This document shows, piece by piece, positions 8,138 through 16,089 of a DNA stretch of 17,361 bases (positions are counted from its first letter, which is position 1; every line of letters starts with the position of its first letter). The notes beneath the pieces are model-generated. The model made no database searches, was not told where the DNA came from, and saw nothing but the letters and a program-made list of their open reading frames with translations. The position numbers and the translations under genes were made by a program. Source of the DNA: Porticoccus sp. (GTDB lineage: Bacteria; Pseudomonadota; Gammaproteobacteria; Pseudomonadales; Porticoccaceae); assembly GCA_002685455.1 (NCBI GenBank), contig NYXF01000033.1, positions 5,445 to 22,805 of the forward strand, in the 5' to 3' direction.

Positions 8138-9097
8138 ATGACAGAAACCGTTAAGCTTGAAAAAAATGCCCCTCTATCATCACGTGGAATGAGACTAGAT
8201 CAAACTGCTTCTGAACTATTTAGTGAATTTTCGAGATCAAGATTACAAAACTGGATTAAAAAAGGTGATTTACTAGTAGATGGAAAAATCTTTCGATCTA
8301 AAGATAAACTTCATGGCGGTGAGCTGTTAACTATTAATGCTCTACTTAAGTCGGAAGTGGTCTGGCAAGCTGAGCCGATCAATTTAGACATTATATTCGA
8401 GGACGATTGTTTAATTATTCTTAATAAACCGGCGGGTTTGGTGGTTCATCCGGCTGCTGGTAATTATACAGGAACTTTATTAAACGGAATTTTACACCAC
8501 GCCCCATTGAATGAGCAGATTCCACGTGCAGGCATAGTTCATCGTTTGGATAAAGATACAACTGGAGTCTTAGTTATAGCAAAAACTTTACAGGCACATA
8601 ATTCTCTAGTGAAACAATTTCAATCACGGAGTATAACACGTGAGTATCAGGCAATCTCTCAAGGATCTATGATTGGCGGAGGAACTGTAAACAAACCTAT
8701 CGGGCGGCATCCAAAAGTAAGAACGAAGATGGCTGTTGTCAGTGAAGGCGGGAAGGATGCAATAACTCACTTTAAAATAATAGAAAAATTTGAAAATCAT
8801 ACTTTCATGAAAGTTAAGTTAGAGACCGGCCGCACTCACCAAATACGAGTTCATATGGCTCATATTGGATACCCATTAGTAGGCGATTCCGTTTATGGAG
8901 GTCGCTTAAAAATACCAAAGGCGACAACCTTGAGGCTGAAAGATATACTGAGAGGATTTAGGCGTCAGGCTTTACATTCATCGGTTTTGGGTTTAACTCA
9001 TCCTATTTCAGATCAATACATGCAGTGGGAGGTCCCCTTACCAGCAGATCTATTAAATTTATTGAAACTTTTAAAGTCTGCACCAAATATCAATTGA
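8138..9097 (+). CDS. rluD: 23S rRNA pseudouridine(1911/1915/1917) synthase
   Basis: Isomerises three uridines in helix 69 of 23S rRNA. At 319 residues it has the usual length. An N-terminal S4 RNA-binding domain (about residues 16-75) includes SRSRLQNWIKKGDLLVDG. The RluA-family catalytic domain has LNKPAGLVVHPAAGNYTGTL and then GIVHRLDKDTTGVLVIAKT with catalytic Asp138. Also visible are ETGRTHQIRVHMAHIGYPLVG, GRLK and RQALHSSVLGLTHP, which are diagnostic of the RluD/RluC group. RluD rather than RluC is chosen because bamD diverges from it and pgeF follows it, as in E. coli. The stop codon is the first three bases of a long AT-only inverted repeat (9095-9120). Confidence 0.95.
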   Translation: MTETVKLEKNAPLSSRGMRLDQTASELFSEFSRSRLQNWIKKGDLLVDGKIFRSKDKLHGGELLTINALLKSEVVWQAEPINLDIIFEDDCLIILNKPAGLVVHPAAGNYTGTLLNGILHHAPLNEQIPRAGIVHRLDKDTTGVLVIAKTLQAHNSLVKQFQSRSITREYQAISQGSMIGGGTVNKPIGRHPKVRTKMAVVSEGGKDAITHFKIIEKFENHTFMKVKLETGRTHQIRVHMAHIGYPLVGDSVYGGRLKIPKATTLRLKDILRGFRRQALHSSVLGLTHPISDQYMQWEVPLPADLLNLLKLLKSAPNIN

Positions 9098-9120
9098 TTT
9101 AATTTTTATAAATTAAATCA
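9095..9120. repeat. Perfect 11-bp inverted repeat starting at the rluD stop codon
   Basis: TGATTTAATTT (9095-9105) and AAATTAAATCA (9110-9120) are perfect inverted copies around a TTAT loop. The left arm begins with the rluD TGA. It is almost entirely A and T, so it is not a classical terminator; it could be a weak mRNA hairpin between rluD and pgeF or a binding site. pgeF starts 21 bases after it. Confidence 0.7.
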
Positions 9121-9140
9121 TCAACTAAATTTTGGATTAA

Positions 9141-9908
9141 ATGATGGAAATATTAAGACCAAACTGGCCAGCCCCTAGTAATATATCTGCTTTTTTTACC
9201 ACAAGAGTAGGCGGTATTTCATCACACCCTTGGAACACTAATAATTTAAGCTATGATGTTGGAGACAAATTCGAGTTTGTATTGGAAAACTGGCGGTTGT
9301 TGACAAGAAAAATTGATCTGCCGCCAAATCCTCAGCTCCTTAATCAAGTTCATGGTACAAATATAGTTATAGCTGAGTGTAGTGGGACAATAAAAATTGG
9401 CGATGGCTCGTATTCAAAAAAATCTGGAATAGTTTGTTCTGTAACTACAGCAGATTGTATACCTGCTTTAATTTGTAACACGCAGGGGTCTTTGGTTGCA
9501 GCAGTTCATTTAGGTTGGCGAGGTTTATCAGCAGGTATAATTAATAGCTTGGTTGACATTCTTCAAGTTCCTGCAGCAGATTTAATTGTTTATTTAGGAC
9601 CTGCGATAAGCCAAGAAAATTTTGAAGTTGGCTCTGAGGTCAGAGAAAAATTTCTCCTAGGTTCAAACGAGACTGATACCATAGAAAAAATTAACTCATG
9701 TTTTATTAAAAAAAATAAAAATGGTCCGGATAAAAATGATAAATGGAAAGCTAATTTGTATGAATTGGCAAAAGTATATTTAAATCAAAATGGGATTTTT
9801 GATATTTATGGTGGAGATTTTTGTACATATAATGACCCTAAAAGATTTTATTCATATCGCCGGGATGGTGTTACTGGAAGAATGGCAAGTCTGATATGGT
9901 TTTCTTGA
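9141..9908 (+). CDS. pgeF: PgeF/YfiH multicopper-type purine nucleoside phosphorylase (laccase-domain protein)
   Basis: Member of the DUF152/YfiH family, once called polyphenol oxidase and later linked to purine nucleoside phosphorolysis/deamination and to peptidoglycan-precursor editing in E. coli. It has 255 residues, normal length. Metal-site residues are in LNQVHGTNIV (His), VTTADCIPALICN (Cys) and AAVHLGWRGLSAGI (His). The C-terminus carries GGDFCTYNDPKRFYSYRRDG, typical for the family. Two ATG codons lie at 9141 and 9144; the first is used here, with TTGGA upstream. It pairs with rluD as in E. coli. In E. coli and Pseudomonas clpB comes next, but here the ilv leader follows instead. Confidence 0.93.
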   Translation: MMEILRPNWPAPSNISAFFTTRVGGISSHPWNTNNLSYDVGDKFEFVLENWRLLTRKIDLPPNPQLLNQVHGTNIVIAECSGTIKIGDGSYSKKSGIVCSVTTADCIPALICNTQGSLVAAVHLGWRGLSAGIINSLVDILQVPAADLIVYLGPAISQENFEVGSEVREKFLLGSNETDTIEKINSCFIKKNKNGPDKNDKWKANLYELAKVYLNQNGIFDIYGGDFCTYNDPKRFYSYRRDGVTGRMASLIWFS

Positions 9909-9965
9909 TAGCTGAATGTATGATTTTTATCAAAGCCTAATAGCCTACTAAAACGCTGGCCACCA

Positions 9966-9994
9966 TTGACTAAATGTAATTTACACTCTAAAGT
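9966..9994 (+). promoter_or_regulatory. Candidate sigma-70 promoter for the ilvIHC leader
   Basis: TTGACT (9966-9971, five of six to consensus) and TAAAGT (9989-9994, four of six) are separated by exactly 17 bases. Transcription would start near 10000-10002, just before the first hairpin of the leader. A second, weaker possibility further upstream is TTGATA (9905-9910) with TATCAA (9928-9933), which would give a leader about 60 bases longer. No start site is known. Confidence 0.5.
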
Positions 9995-10004
9995 TCAACT
10001 CTCA

Positions 10005-10034
10005 GTGGTAATAATCTTTATTCCCACAAACTGA
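10005..10034 (+). CDS. Possible branched-chain attenuation leader peptide
   Basis: A GTG at 10005 opens a nine-codon frame reading MVIIFIPTN and then TGA (10032-10034), so one Val and three Ile codons in the first six. The same frame is open further upstream to a TTG at 9966, giving ...LSVVIIFIPTN. This resembles the VVIIIP stretch of the E. coli ilvG leader peptide, which senses charged tRNA by attenuation. Its position, at the 5' end of an ilvI leader and ending just where the next hairpin begins, fits that role. Against it, no Shine-Dalgarno sequence precedes either start. The same bases also form a near-perfect hairpin (10005-10027), so the Ile codons could simply follow from an AT-rich stem. 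Confidence 0.3.
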   Translation: MVIIFIPTN

Positions 10035-10114
10035 CTCCTTTGTCAGTCTGCTAGGTAGACGTAAACAGCGTTTGCTGGGCATCCAGAACAGATTTGTTTA
10101 CCCATAAATCTGAG

Positions 10115-10148
10115 GCTCCGATCACATCGTCGGTAGCTTTGTTGTATT
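10115..10148 (+). terminator. Terminator-like hairpin within the ilvI leader (candidate attenuator)
   Basis: GCT-CCGA (10115-10121) pairs with TCGG-T-AGC (10130-10137) with one bulged T. The hairpin is followed by TTTGTTGTATT, a U-rich but interrupted tract. It lies about 100 bases before ilvI and after the possible leader peptide, where an attenuator would sit. The stem is short and the T-tract imperfect, so termination would be weak or conditional. I could not find a clean antiterminator partner for its left arm by eye. Confidence 0.35.
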
Positions 10149-10156
10149 AAACATAA

Positions 10157-10170
10157 CTGTGATGTCACAG
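10157..10170. promoter_or_regulatory. Perfect palindrome upstream of ilvI, possible operator
   Basis: CTGTGA-TG-TCACAG is a perfect 6-bp inverted repeat with a two-base centre, 70 bases before ilvI. It contains the CRP half sites TGTGA and TCACA, but with two instead of six bases between them, so it is not a normal CRP site. It could bind another dimeric regulator (for example a GntR- or Lrp-type protein) or fold as a five-pair RNA hairpin with an ATGT loop. No regulator can be named. Confidence 0.35.
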
Positions 10171-10205
10171 CTGTAAACTCTTTATTTCTTCCAGCAAGCT
10201 ATTTT

Positions 10206-10230
10206 GGAGTAGGCTTAATTATTTTGGGAG
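10206..10230 (+). promoter_or_regulatory. Tandem ribosome-binding sequences before ilvI
   Basis: Two near-identical blocks, ATTTTGGAG (10201-10209) and ATTTTGGGAG (10221-10230), lie 20 bases apart. The second has correct spacing (nine bases) to the GTG start of ilvI and is the working site. The first has no good start codon at normal distance and may be a standby site or a chance repeat. Confidence 0.45.
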
Positions 10231-10239
10231 TTTAAATAA

Positions 10240-11982
10240 GTGGAACTTTTATCTGGTGGCGAAATAGTTGTTCGTGCGATTAAGGACGCAGGTGTTAAGT
10301 GTGTCTGGGGTTACCCCGGTGGAGCAGCCCTGCATATTTATGATGCACTTTTTCAACAAGACGATGTTGAGCATATTTTAGTTAGACACGAACAGGGTGC
10401 AGTCCATGCTGCAGACGGTTACTCGCGTGCTACAGGTGACGTAGGTTGTGTCTTAGTAACTTCTGGACCAGGCGCCACAAATGCAATAACTGGTATTGCT
10501 ACCGCATATATGGATTCTATACCTATGGTTGTGATATCTGGACAAGTCCCTCGCGATAAAATTGGGGGTGATGCTTTCCAAGAAACGGATATGGTTGGCA
10601 TTTCTAGACCTATAGTCAAACATAGTTTTTTGGTTATGGATGCTTCAGAAATCGCCAATGTTGTAGCAAAAGCTTTTTATATAGCAAAAACAGGCCGCCC
10701 AGGCCCAGTAATTATTGATATACCCAAAGATGTAACTGCTCCAGAGCATCGAATACCTTATGATTACCCCAGTAATGTAAAAATAAGGTCCTATCATCCG
10801 ACCACAAGAGGTCATGCTGGTCAAGTAAAGAGGGCTGTTAAGACTCTGATGGAAGCAAAGCGCCCAATCATTTACAGTGGAGGTGGTGCTATCTTGGGCG
10901 ATGCATCGGCTGAGCTAACCGAGTTAGCTAGGTTACTAAATTATCCTATAACAAATACTTTGATGGGACTTGGAGCATACCCAGGTACAGATCCTCAGTT
11001 TCTTGGGATGTTAGGTATGCACGGAACTGTAGAAGCAAATAATGCTATGCATGAGGCCGATGTGGTTTTTGCCGTTGGTGCACGTTTTGACGATCGAGTA
11101 ACAAACACTCCAAGTAAATTTTGTCCGTCTGCAAAAATTATACACATAGATGTAGACCCAACATCTATTTCCAAAACTGTTGCCATAGATATACCAATTG
11201 TTGGTGCATGTAATACTGTTTTGCGACAGATGATTGACGAAATCAAATCAAGCAAAGAGACCATTGATGAAGCATCCCTTTCAGGCTGGTGGTCCAAGAT
11301 CAATGGCTGGAGAGAGCGTCATGGAATATACACCGAACCTAGACATGAACCTAGTAGCGGAAATATTATTAAACCACAAGATGTAATTAGAAGTCTCTAT
11401 AAAGTGACAAAAGGTGATGCCTACATCACTTCTGACGTTGGTCAACATCAAATGTTTGCAGCCCAATATTATCTGTTTGATAAGCCTCGTCGTTGGATTA
11501 ATTCTGGTGGTCTTGGCACGATGGGCTTTGGTCTGCCAGCTGCTATGGGCGTTCAACTGGCTCATCCCAACGCGACGGTCGCATGCGTTACAGGTGAAGG
11601 AAGCATACAGATGTGTATCCAAGAACTCTCAACCTGCTTACAATACGGCTTTCCAGTCAAGATAATTAGTCTGAACAATCAGGCTCTCGGTATGGTTCGA
11701 CAGTGGCAAGATATGCAGTATAGTGGACGATATTCCTCCAGTTTGTATGAGGATTCTCTACCAGATTTTGTGAAACTGGCTGAATCATTTGGCCATGTAG
11801 GAATTCGCGTTTCAGCTTTCGAAGAGCTGGATACCAAAATGTCAGAGTGTTTTGCGTTGAAAGAGCGTGTAGTTTTTATGGATATTATGGTTGATCGTTC
11901 TGAGCATGTTTACCCGATGCTTATTGCTCCAAATGGCTCCATGAAAGATATGATGCTAAGTAAAACGGAGCGTACTCGATGA
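10240..11982 (+). CDS. ilvI: Acetolactate synthase, large (catalytic) subunit
   Basis: Thiamine-diphosphate enzyme making 2-acetolactate (valine/leucine branch) and 2-aceto-2-hydroxybutyrate (isoleucine branch). It has 580 residues, normal. The PYR domain has [14 protein letters not shown] and catalytic Glu51 in [19 protein letters not shown]. The central domain has [14 protein letters not shown] and GARFDDRVT. The ThDP/Mg site has [16 protein letters not shown] and ends in [13 protein letters not shown]. The usual GDG Asp is Glu453 here; to my recollection Pseudomonas-type enzymes also have GEG, so it should be active. The GTG start directly follows an in-frame TAA, has GGGAG nine bases upstream, and fits the E. 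coli IlvI N-terminus. It overlaps ilvH by four bases (ATGA). It could equally be called ilvB; ilvI is used because of the ilvH partner. The structured leader upstream suggests regulation by branched-chain amino acids. Confidence 0.97.
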   Translation: MELLSGGEIVVRAIKDAGVKCVWGYPGGAALHIYDALFQQDDVEHILVRHEQGAVHAADGYSRATGDVGCVLVTSGPGATNAITGIATAYMDSIPMVVISGQVPRDKIGGDAFQETDMVGISRPIVKHSFLVMDASEIANVVAKAFYIAKTGRPGPVIIDIPKDVTAPEHRIPYDYPSNVKIRSYHPTTRGHAGQVKRAVKTLMEAKRPIIYSGGGAILGDASAELTELARLLNYPITNTLMGLGAYPGTDPQFLGMLGMHGTVEANNAMHEADVVFAVGARFDDRVTNTPSKFCPSAKIIHIDVDPTSISKTVAIDIPIVGACNTVLRQMIDEIKSSKETIDEASLSGWWSKINGWRERHGIYTEPRHEPSSGNIIKPQDVIRSLYKVTKGDAYITSDVGQHQMFAAQYYLFDKPRRWINSGGLGTMGFGLPAAMGVQLAHPNATVACVTGEGSIQMCIQELSTCLQYGFPVKIISLNNQALGMVRQWQDMQYSGRYSSSLYEDSLPDFVKLAESFGHVGIRVSAFEELDTKMSECFALKERVVFMDIMVDRSEHVYPMLIAPNGSMKDMMLSKTERTR

Positions 11983-12470
11983 AACACATAATTTCAGTTT
12001 TAATGGAAAATGAACCTGGTGCGCTGTCTAGAGTCGTAGGCCTATTTTCACAAAGGGGTTATAATATTGATACTTTGACTGTTGCCCCTACCAATGATTT
12101 AACTTTGTCGCGATTGACACTTACCACCCATGGTAGTGACCAGGTTATCGAGCAAATTACGAAACATCTCAATAAATTGATTGATGTAGTTAAGGTAATC
12201 GATTTGACTGATGGGCCACACGTTGAAAGAGAGATAATGTTGATTAAAGTTAAGGCAAATGAAGCTCAAAGAGCAGAAATTAATCACTGCGTTGATGTTT
12301 TTCGAGGTCAAATAGTAGATGTCAATGTCAATGCATATACTCTACAAGTTGTTGGTAGTAGCGATAAAAATGATGCATTTATTGAAGCTATTGATTATGC
12401 AGATATTCTTGAACTGGTGCGATCTGGAGTATCTGGTTTATCTCGTGGTGAAAAAGTACTGAAGGTGTAG
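11979..12470 (+). CDS. ilvH: Acetolactate synthase, small (regulatory) subunit
   Basis: Binds the large subunit, activates it and confers feedback inhibition by valine. The N-terminal ACT domain (about residues 3-75) has [31 protein letters not shown]. The C-terminal regulatory domain begins near REIMLIKV (residue 85) and runs through [20 protein letters not shown]. It has 163 residues, the same as E. coli IlvH. The ATG overlaps the ilvI stop as ATGA, so the two subunits are translationally coupled at near-equal amounts. A 73-base AT-rich gap follows before ilvC. Confidence 0.97.
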   Translation: MKHIISVLMENEPGALSRVVGLFSQRGYNIDTLTVAPTNDLTLSRLTLTTHGSDQVIEQITKHLNKLIDVVKVIDLTDGPHVEREIMLIKVKANEAQRAEINHCVDVFRGQIVDVNVNAYTLQVVGSSDKNDAFIEAIDYADILELVRSGVSGLSRGEKVLKV

Positions 12471-12525
12471 CCAGTTTGTAGTAACATTTTTTGTAACAAC
12501 TATATAAAAATACAACTTATTATAA

Positions 12526-13560
<1,035 letters not shown>

Positions 13561-13575
13561 GCGTATTAAATACTT

Positions 13576-13606
13576 AAAAAAACCGCGCTATGGCGCGGTT
13601 TTTTTT
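13576..13606 (+). terminator. Intrinsic terminator after ilvC
   Basis: A perfect 6-bp GC stem, CCGCGC (13583-13588) / GCGCGG (13593-13598), has a TATG loop and is followed by eight T. Seven A precede the stem, so the A and T runs extend the helix and the structure could also act on the minus strand. It closes the ilvIHC unit. Confidence 0.93.
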
Positions 13607-13630
13607 ATCTAACAAAAATTTTAGTATAAT
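13602..13630 (+). promoter_or_regulatory. Candidate promoter for pssA-leuA
   Basis: A perfect TATAAT -10 box is at 13625-13630. The -35 position 17 bases earlier falls in the T-tract of the ilvC terminator (TTTTTA, 13602-13607) and is poor. Transcription would start near 13637 and leave a leader of about 95 bases before pssA. That leader holds a 12-codon frame, MMNSMEKVIIDR (13643-13681), with no clear ribosome-binding site. Confidence 0.5.
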
Positions 13631-13731
13631 GCTGCTTTAAATATGATGAATTCTATGGAAAAAGTAATAATTGATAGATAATAAGATTTAATAACACTTC
13701 AAAGAATTATTTTTTTTGTGAAGGAATTATT

Positions 13732-14532
13732 ATGACTGACACTCAAGGTAAAAAAAATATAACAGGCACTGAAAATCCAAGTTCACTAGATGAGGGAGAA
13801 CAGATTAGCTCTGAAAATATTGGATTGAGACGAAAAGGTGTTTATCTGCTTCCAAATCTCTTTACAACAGGTGCAATGTTCTCTGGATTTTACGCTATTT
13901 TAGCTGGCATGGACGGAAACTTTGATGCTGCTTGCATAGCCATCTTTATCGCAATGATATTCGATGTTCTTGATGGAACTGTGGCACGCATGACCAACAC
14001 ATCCAGTGATTTTGGGCTACAGTACGATAGCCTCTCTGATATGGTTTCCTTTGGTGTAGCTCCTGCTGTACTTGCTTTCAGCTGGATTCTTAATGAGATA
14101 GGTAGAATAGGTTGGGCTGCAGCATTTATTTATGCTTCATGCGCAGCACTCAGGCTAGCAAGGTTTAATAGTCAAGTTGACTCCTCATCGAAAAATTATT
14201 TTATTGGTATTCCAAGCCCAGCTGCAGCAGCTTTGATAGCCTCTATGGTATGGTGCAGCCATAAAGTAAATGTGACAGACCAATTAGCATTTTTAGTAGC
14301 GACAACTACAGCAATGTCCGGGTTGCTAATGGTATCTAACCTTCATTATAGAAGCTTGAAAGAGATAGATCTTAAAGGAAAAGTTCCTTTCGTGGTTATT
14401 TTTTCTATAGTGATGAGCCTGATAGTGGTTACAATAGATCCACCCAGAATTTTATTTATTTTCGCTCTTATATACAGTTTCTCCGCACCAGTTTTATGGA
14501 TAAAGAGTAAGTTTTACAAAACTAAGGCTTAG
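13732..14532 (+). CDS. pssA: CDP-diacylglycerol-serine O-phosphatidyltransferase
   Basis: Integral membrane enzyme joining serine to CDP-diacylglycerol to make phosphatidylserine, the precursor of phosphatidylethanolamine. It has 266 residues. The CDP-alcohol phosphotransferase motif is complete: Asp78, Asp81-Gly82, Ala85-Arg86, Gly95, Asp99 and catalytic Asp103. A hydrophilic N-terminal tail of about 35 residues is followed by several membrane segments (about 40-60, 65-80, 105-150, 160-175, 185-200, 220-260). This is the multi-spanning type II enzyme of Pseudomonas and Bacillus, not the PLD-type E. coli PssA. AAGGA lies seven bases before the ATG. It follows ilvC as in Pseudomonas and ends one base before leuA. 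Confidence 0.95.
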   Translation: MTDTQGKKNITGTENPSSLDEGEQISSENIGLRRKGVYLLPNLFTTGAMFSGFYAILAGMDGNFDAACIAIFIAMIFDVLDGTVARMTNTSSDFGLQYDSLSDMVSFGVAPAVLAFSWILNEIGRIGWAAAFIYASCAALRLARFNSQVDSSSKNYFIGIPSPAAAALIASMVWCSHKVNVTDQLAFLVATTTAMSGLLMVSNLHYRSLKEIDLKGKVPFVVIFSIVMSLIVVTIDPPRILFIFALIYSFSAPVLWIKSKFYKTKA

Positions 14533-14533
14533 T

Positions 14534-16081
14534 ATGAAAAAAGAAAAACTCATTATTTTTGACACGACTCTGCGCGATGGGGAGCAAAGCCCTGGCGCAT
14601 CGATGACCAGTGACGAAAAACTTCGAGTAGCCAAAGCCTTGGAGAGACTTAAAGTTGATGTTATTGAGGCTGGATTTGCTGTTTCAAGTCCAGGTGACTT
14701 CGCATCAGTTAAATCTATTGCTGAAACAATTAAAGATAGTACAGTATGCAGTCTTTCCCGAGCAATAATTAGCGATATTGAAAGCTCTGTGGAAGCACTA
14801 AGAAACGCAAGTTCATCTCGTATACACACCTTTATTGCAACTTCTCCTATACATATGAAATACAAATTGCAGATGAACCCTGAACAGGTTTTAGATCAGG
14901 CAATAACTGCTGTAAAGTATGCAAGAAACTTAGTAAGCGATGTCGAGTTTTCTTTAGAAGACGCTAGCCGTTCTGAATTTGATTATATGTGTCGAATTAT
15001 TGAGGGTGTCATTGATGCTGGTGCAACAACTATTAATATACCTGATACGGTTGGTTATGGTTTTCCTGAAGAGTACGGTAGTGTAATTGGACGATTAATA
15101 AAAAATATACCCAATTCAGATAAAGCGATTTTTTCAGTGCATTGCCATAACGATCTTGGCTTAGCTGTTTCCAATTCCCTAGCTGCTGTCATGCAAGGTG
15201 CTCGTCAAATAGAATGCACTATTAATGGGCTGGGTGAGAGAGCAGGTAACGCAGCGCTTGAAGAAGTCGTAATGGCAGTTAAAACAAGAAAGGATATATT
15301 CCCAGTAGAAACAAATATTGAAACTACTAATATTGCAGCAACTTCGCGATTAGTTTCGAGTATTACAGGTTTTCCTGTACAGCCTAATAAGGCAATTGTT
15401 GGAGCTAATGCTTTCGCTCATGAGTCTGGGATTCATCAAGATGGCGTTTTAAAGTTCCGAGAAACCTATGAAATCATGAGTGCACAAGACATAGGACTGC
15501 AAACAAACAAAATTGTATTAGGTAAGCTTTCAGGTCGAGCAGCATTTGCTTCTCGTCATAAGGAACTTGGCAATCATTTTAAAAATAAAGATGAATTAAA
15601 TAAAGCTTTTTTGAGATTTAAAGATTTGGCTGATAAAAAAAGAGAGATATTTGACGAGGATCTTCAAGCCCTTATTTCTGATATACAATTAAATGAATCT
15701 GATAATGAGGTAATAACATTAGTATCACTAGAGGTGCTTTCAAAAACAAACCAACTCCCATTTGCAAAGATTACCCTTATGCATAAAGATAAGAAGTACG
15801 ATTCATCATCCGAGGGGGATGGTCCAGTCGATGCGGCATTCAAAGCTATAGAAAAATTAGTGAAAAGTGAAACACACCTTAAGCTTTATTCAGTGAATGC
15901 AATTACCTCTGGAACAGATTCACTTGGTGAAGTTACTGTTCGTTTAGAAAAAGGCGGCCGTATTGTTAATGGACAAGGTGCTGATACTGATATAATAATT
16001 GCTAGCGTAAGAGCCTACCTGCATGCACTAAATTTGATACAAAACCCAGATCGCCTTCATCCTCAACTTGATGGAGTATAG
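14534..16081 (+). CDS. leuA: 2-isopropylmalate synthase
   Basis: First committed step of leucine synthesis: condenses acetyl-CoA with 2-oxoisovalerate. It has 515 residues, the LeuA type 1 length. The HMGL-like TIM barrel begins [16 protein letters not shown] and includes the metal-binding [17 protein letters not shown] and [15 protein letters not shown]. The central part has [15 protein letters not shown]. The C-terminal allosteric (LeuA dimer) domain, about residues 395-510, has [16 protein letters not shown] and [21 protein letters not shown], so leucine feedback inhibition is likely. AAGG lies just before the ATG, which is one base after the pssA stop, implying coupled translation. Its substrate comes from the ilv genes immediately upstream. 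No leucine-rich leader peptide precedes pssA-leuA. Confidence 0.97.
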   Translation: MKKEKLIIFDTTLRDGEQSPGASMTSDEKLRVAKALERLKVDVIEAGFAVSSPGDFASVKSIAETIKDSTVCSLSRAIISDIESSVEALRNASSSRIHTFIATSPIHMKYKLQMNPEQVLDQAITAVKYARNLVSDVEFSLEDASRSEFDYMCRIIEGVIDAGATTINIPDTVGYGFPEEYGSVIGRLIKNIPNSDKAIFSVHCHNDLGLAVSNSLAAVMQGARQIECTINGLGERAGNAALEEVVMAVKTRKDIFPVETNIETTNIAATSRLVSSITGFPVQPNKAIVGANAFAHESGIHQDGVLKFRETYEIMSAQDIGLQTNKIVLGKLSGRAAFASRHKELGNHFKNKDELNKAFLRFKDLADKKREIFDEDLQALISDIQLNESDNEVITLVSLEVLSKTNQLPFAKITLMHKDKKYDSSSEGDGPVDAAFKAIEKLVKSETHLKLYSVNAITSGTDSLGEVTVRLEKGGRIVNGQGADTDIIIASVRAYLHALNLIQNPDRLHPQLDGV

Positions 16082-16089
16082 GAAATTCT

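Larger units (their letters stand above)
10005..10198 (+). ncRNA. Structured cis-regulatory leader RNA upstream of ilvI
   Basis: The 331-base gap before ilvI contains a dense chain of stems. They are 10005-10027 (nine pairs with one U-C mismatch), 10031-10046 (CTGAC/GTCAG), 10046-10060 (GTCT/AGAC), 10066-10077 (CAGC/GCTG) or alternatively 10075-10086 (CTGG/CCAG), 10089-10112 (CAGATTT/AAATCTG plus two inner pairs), 10115-10137 (GCT-CCGA/TCGG-T-AGC) and 10157-10170. A longer-range helix, 10071-10079 with 10190-10198 (TTGCTGG/CCAGCAA plus wobbles), would enclose the last three. Such packing is not expected of an ordinary spacer. By context it should adjust ilvIHC expression to branched-chain amino acid supply, by attenuation or by binding a ligand. 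I recall a published motif called ilvB-OMG upstream of ilvB in oligotrophic marine Gammaproteobacteria; identity with it is unverified. Bases 9909-9965 and 10199-10239 show little beyond promoter-like and ribosome-binding sequences. Confidence 0.55.

Noticed and set aside
10157..10170. CRP binding site
   Set aside because: The half sites are right but the spacing is two bases instead of six.
9990..10200. 6S RNA, SRP RNA, T-box or other housekeeping RNA in the ilvI leader, either strand
   Set aside because: None of the signature sequences I know for these (for example the SRP GGAAGNANCAG-type core or the T-box GGTGG motif) is present.
11281..11622. Minus- and plus-strand open frames inside ilvI
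   Set aside because: They lie wholly within a highly conserved catalytic gene and resemble no family.
13643..13681. Twelve-codon frame MMNSMEKVIIDR before pssA as a possible leader peptide
   Set aside because: No ribosome-binding site, no leucine codons for leuA control, and no terminator/antiterminator after it.
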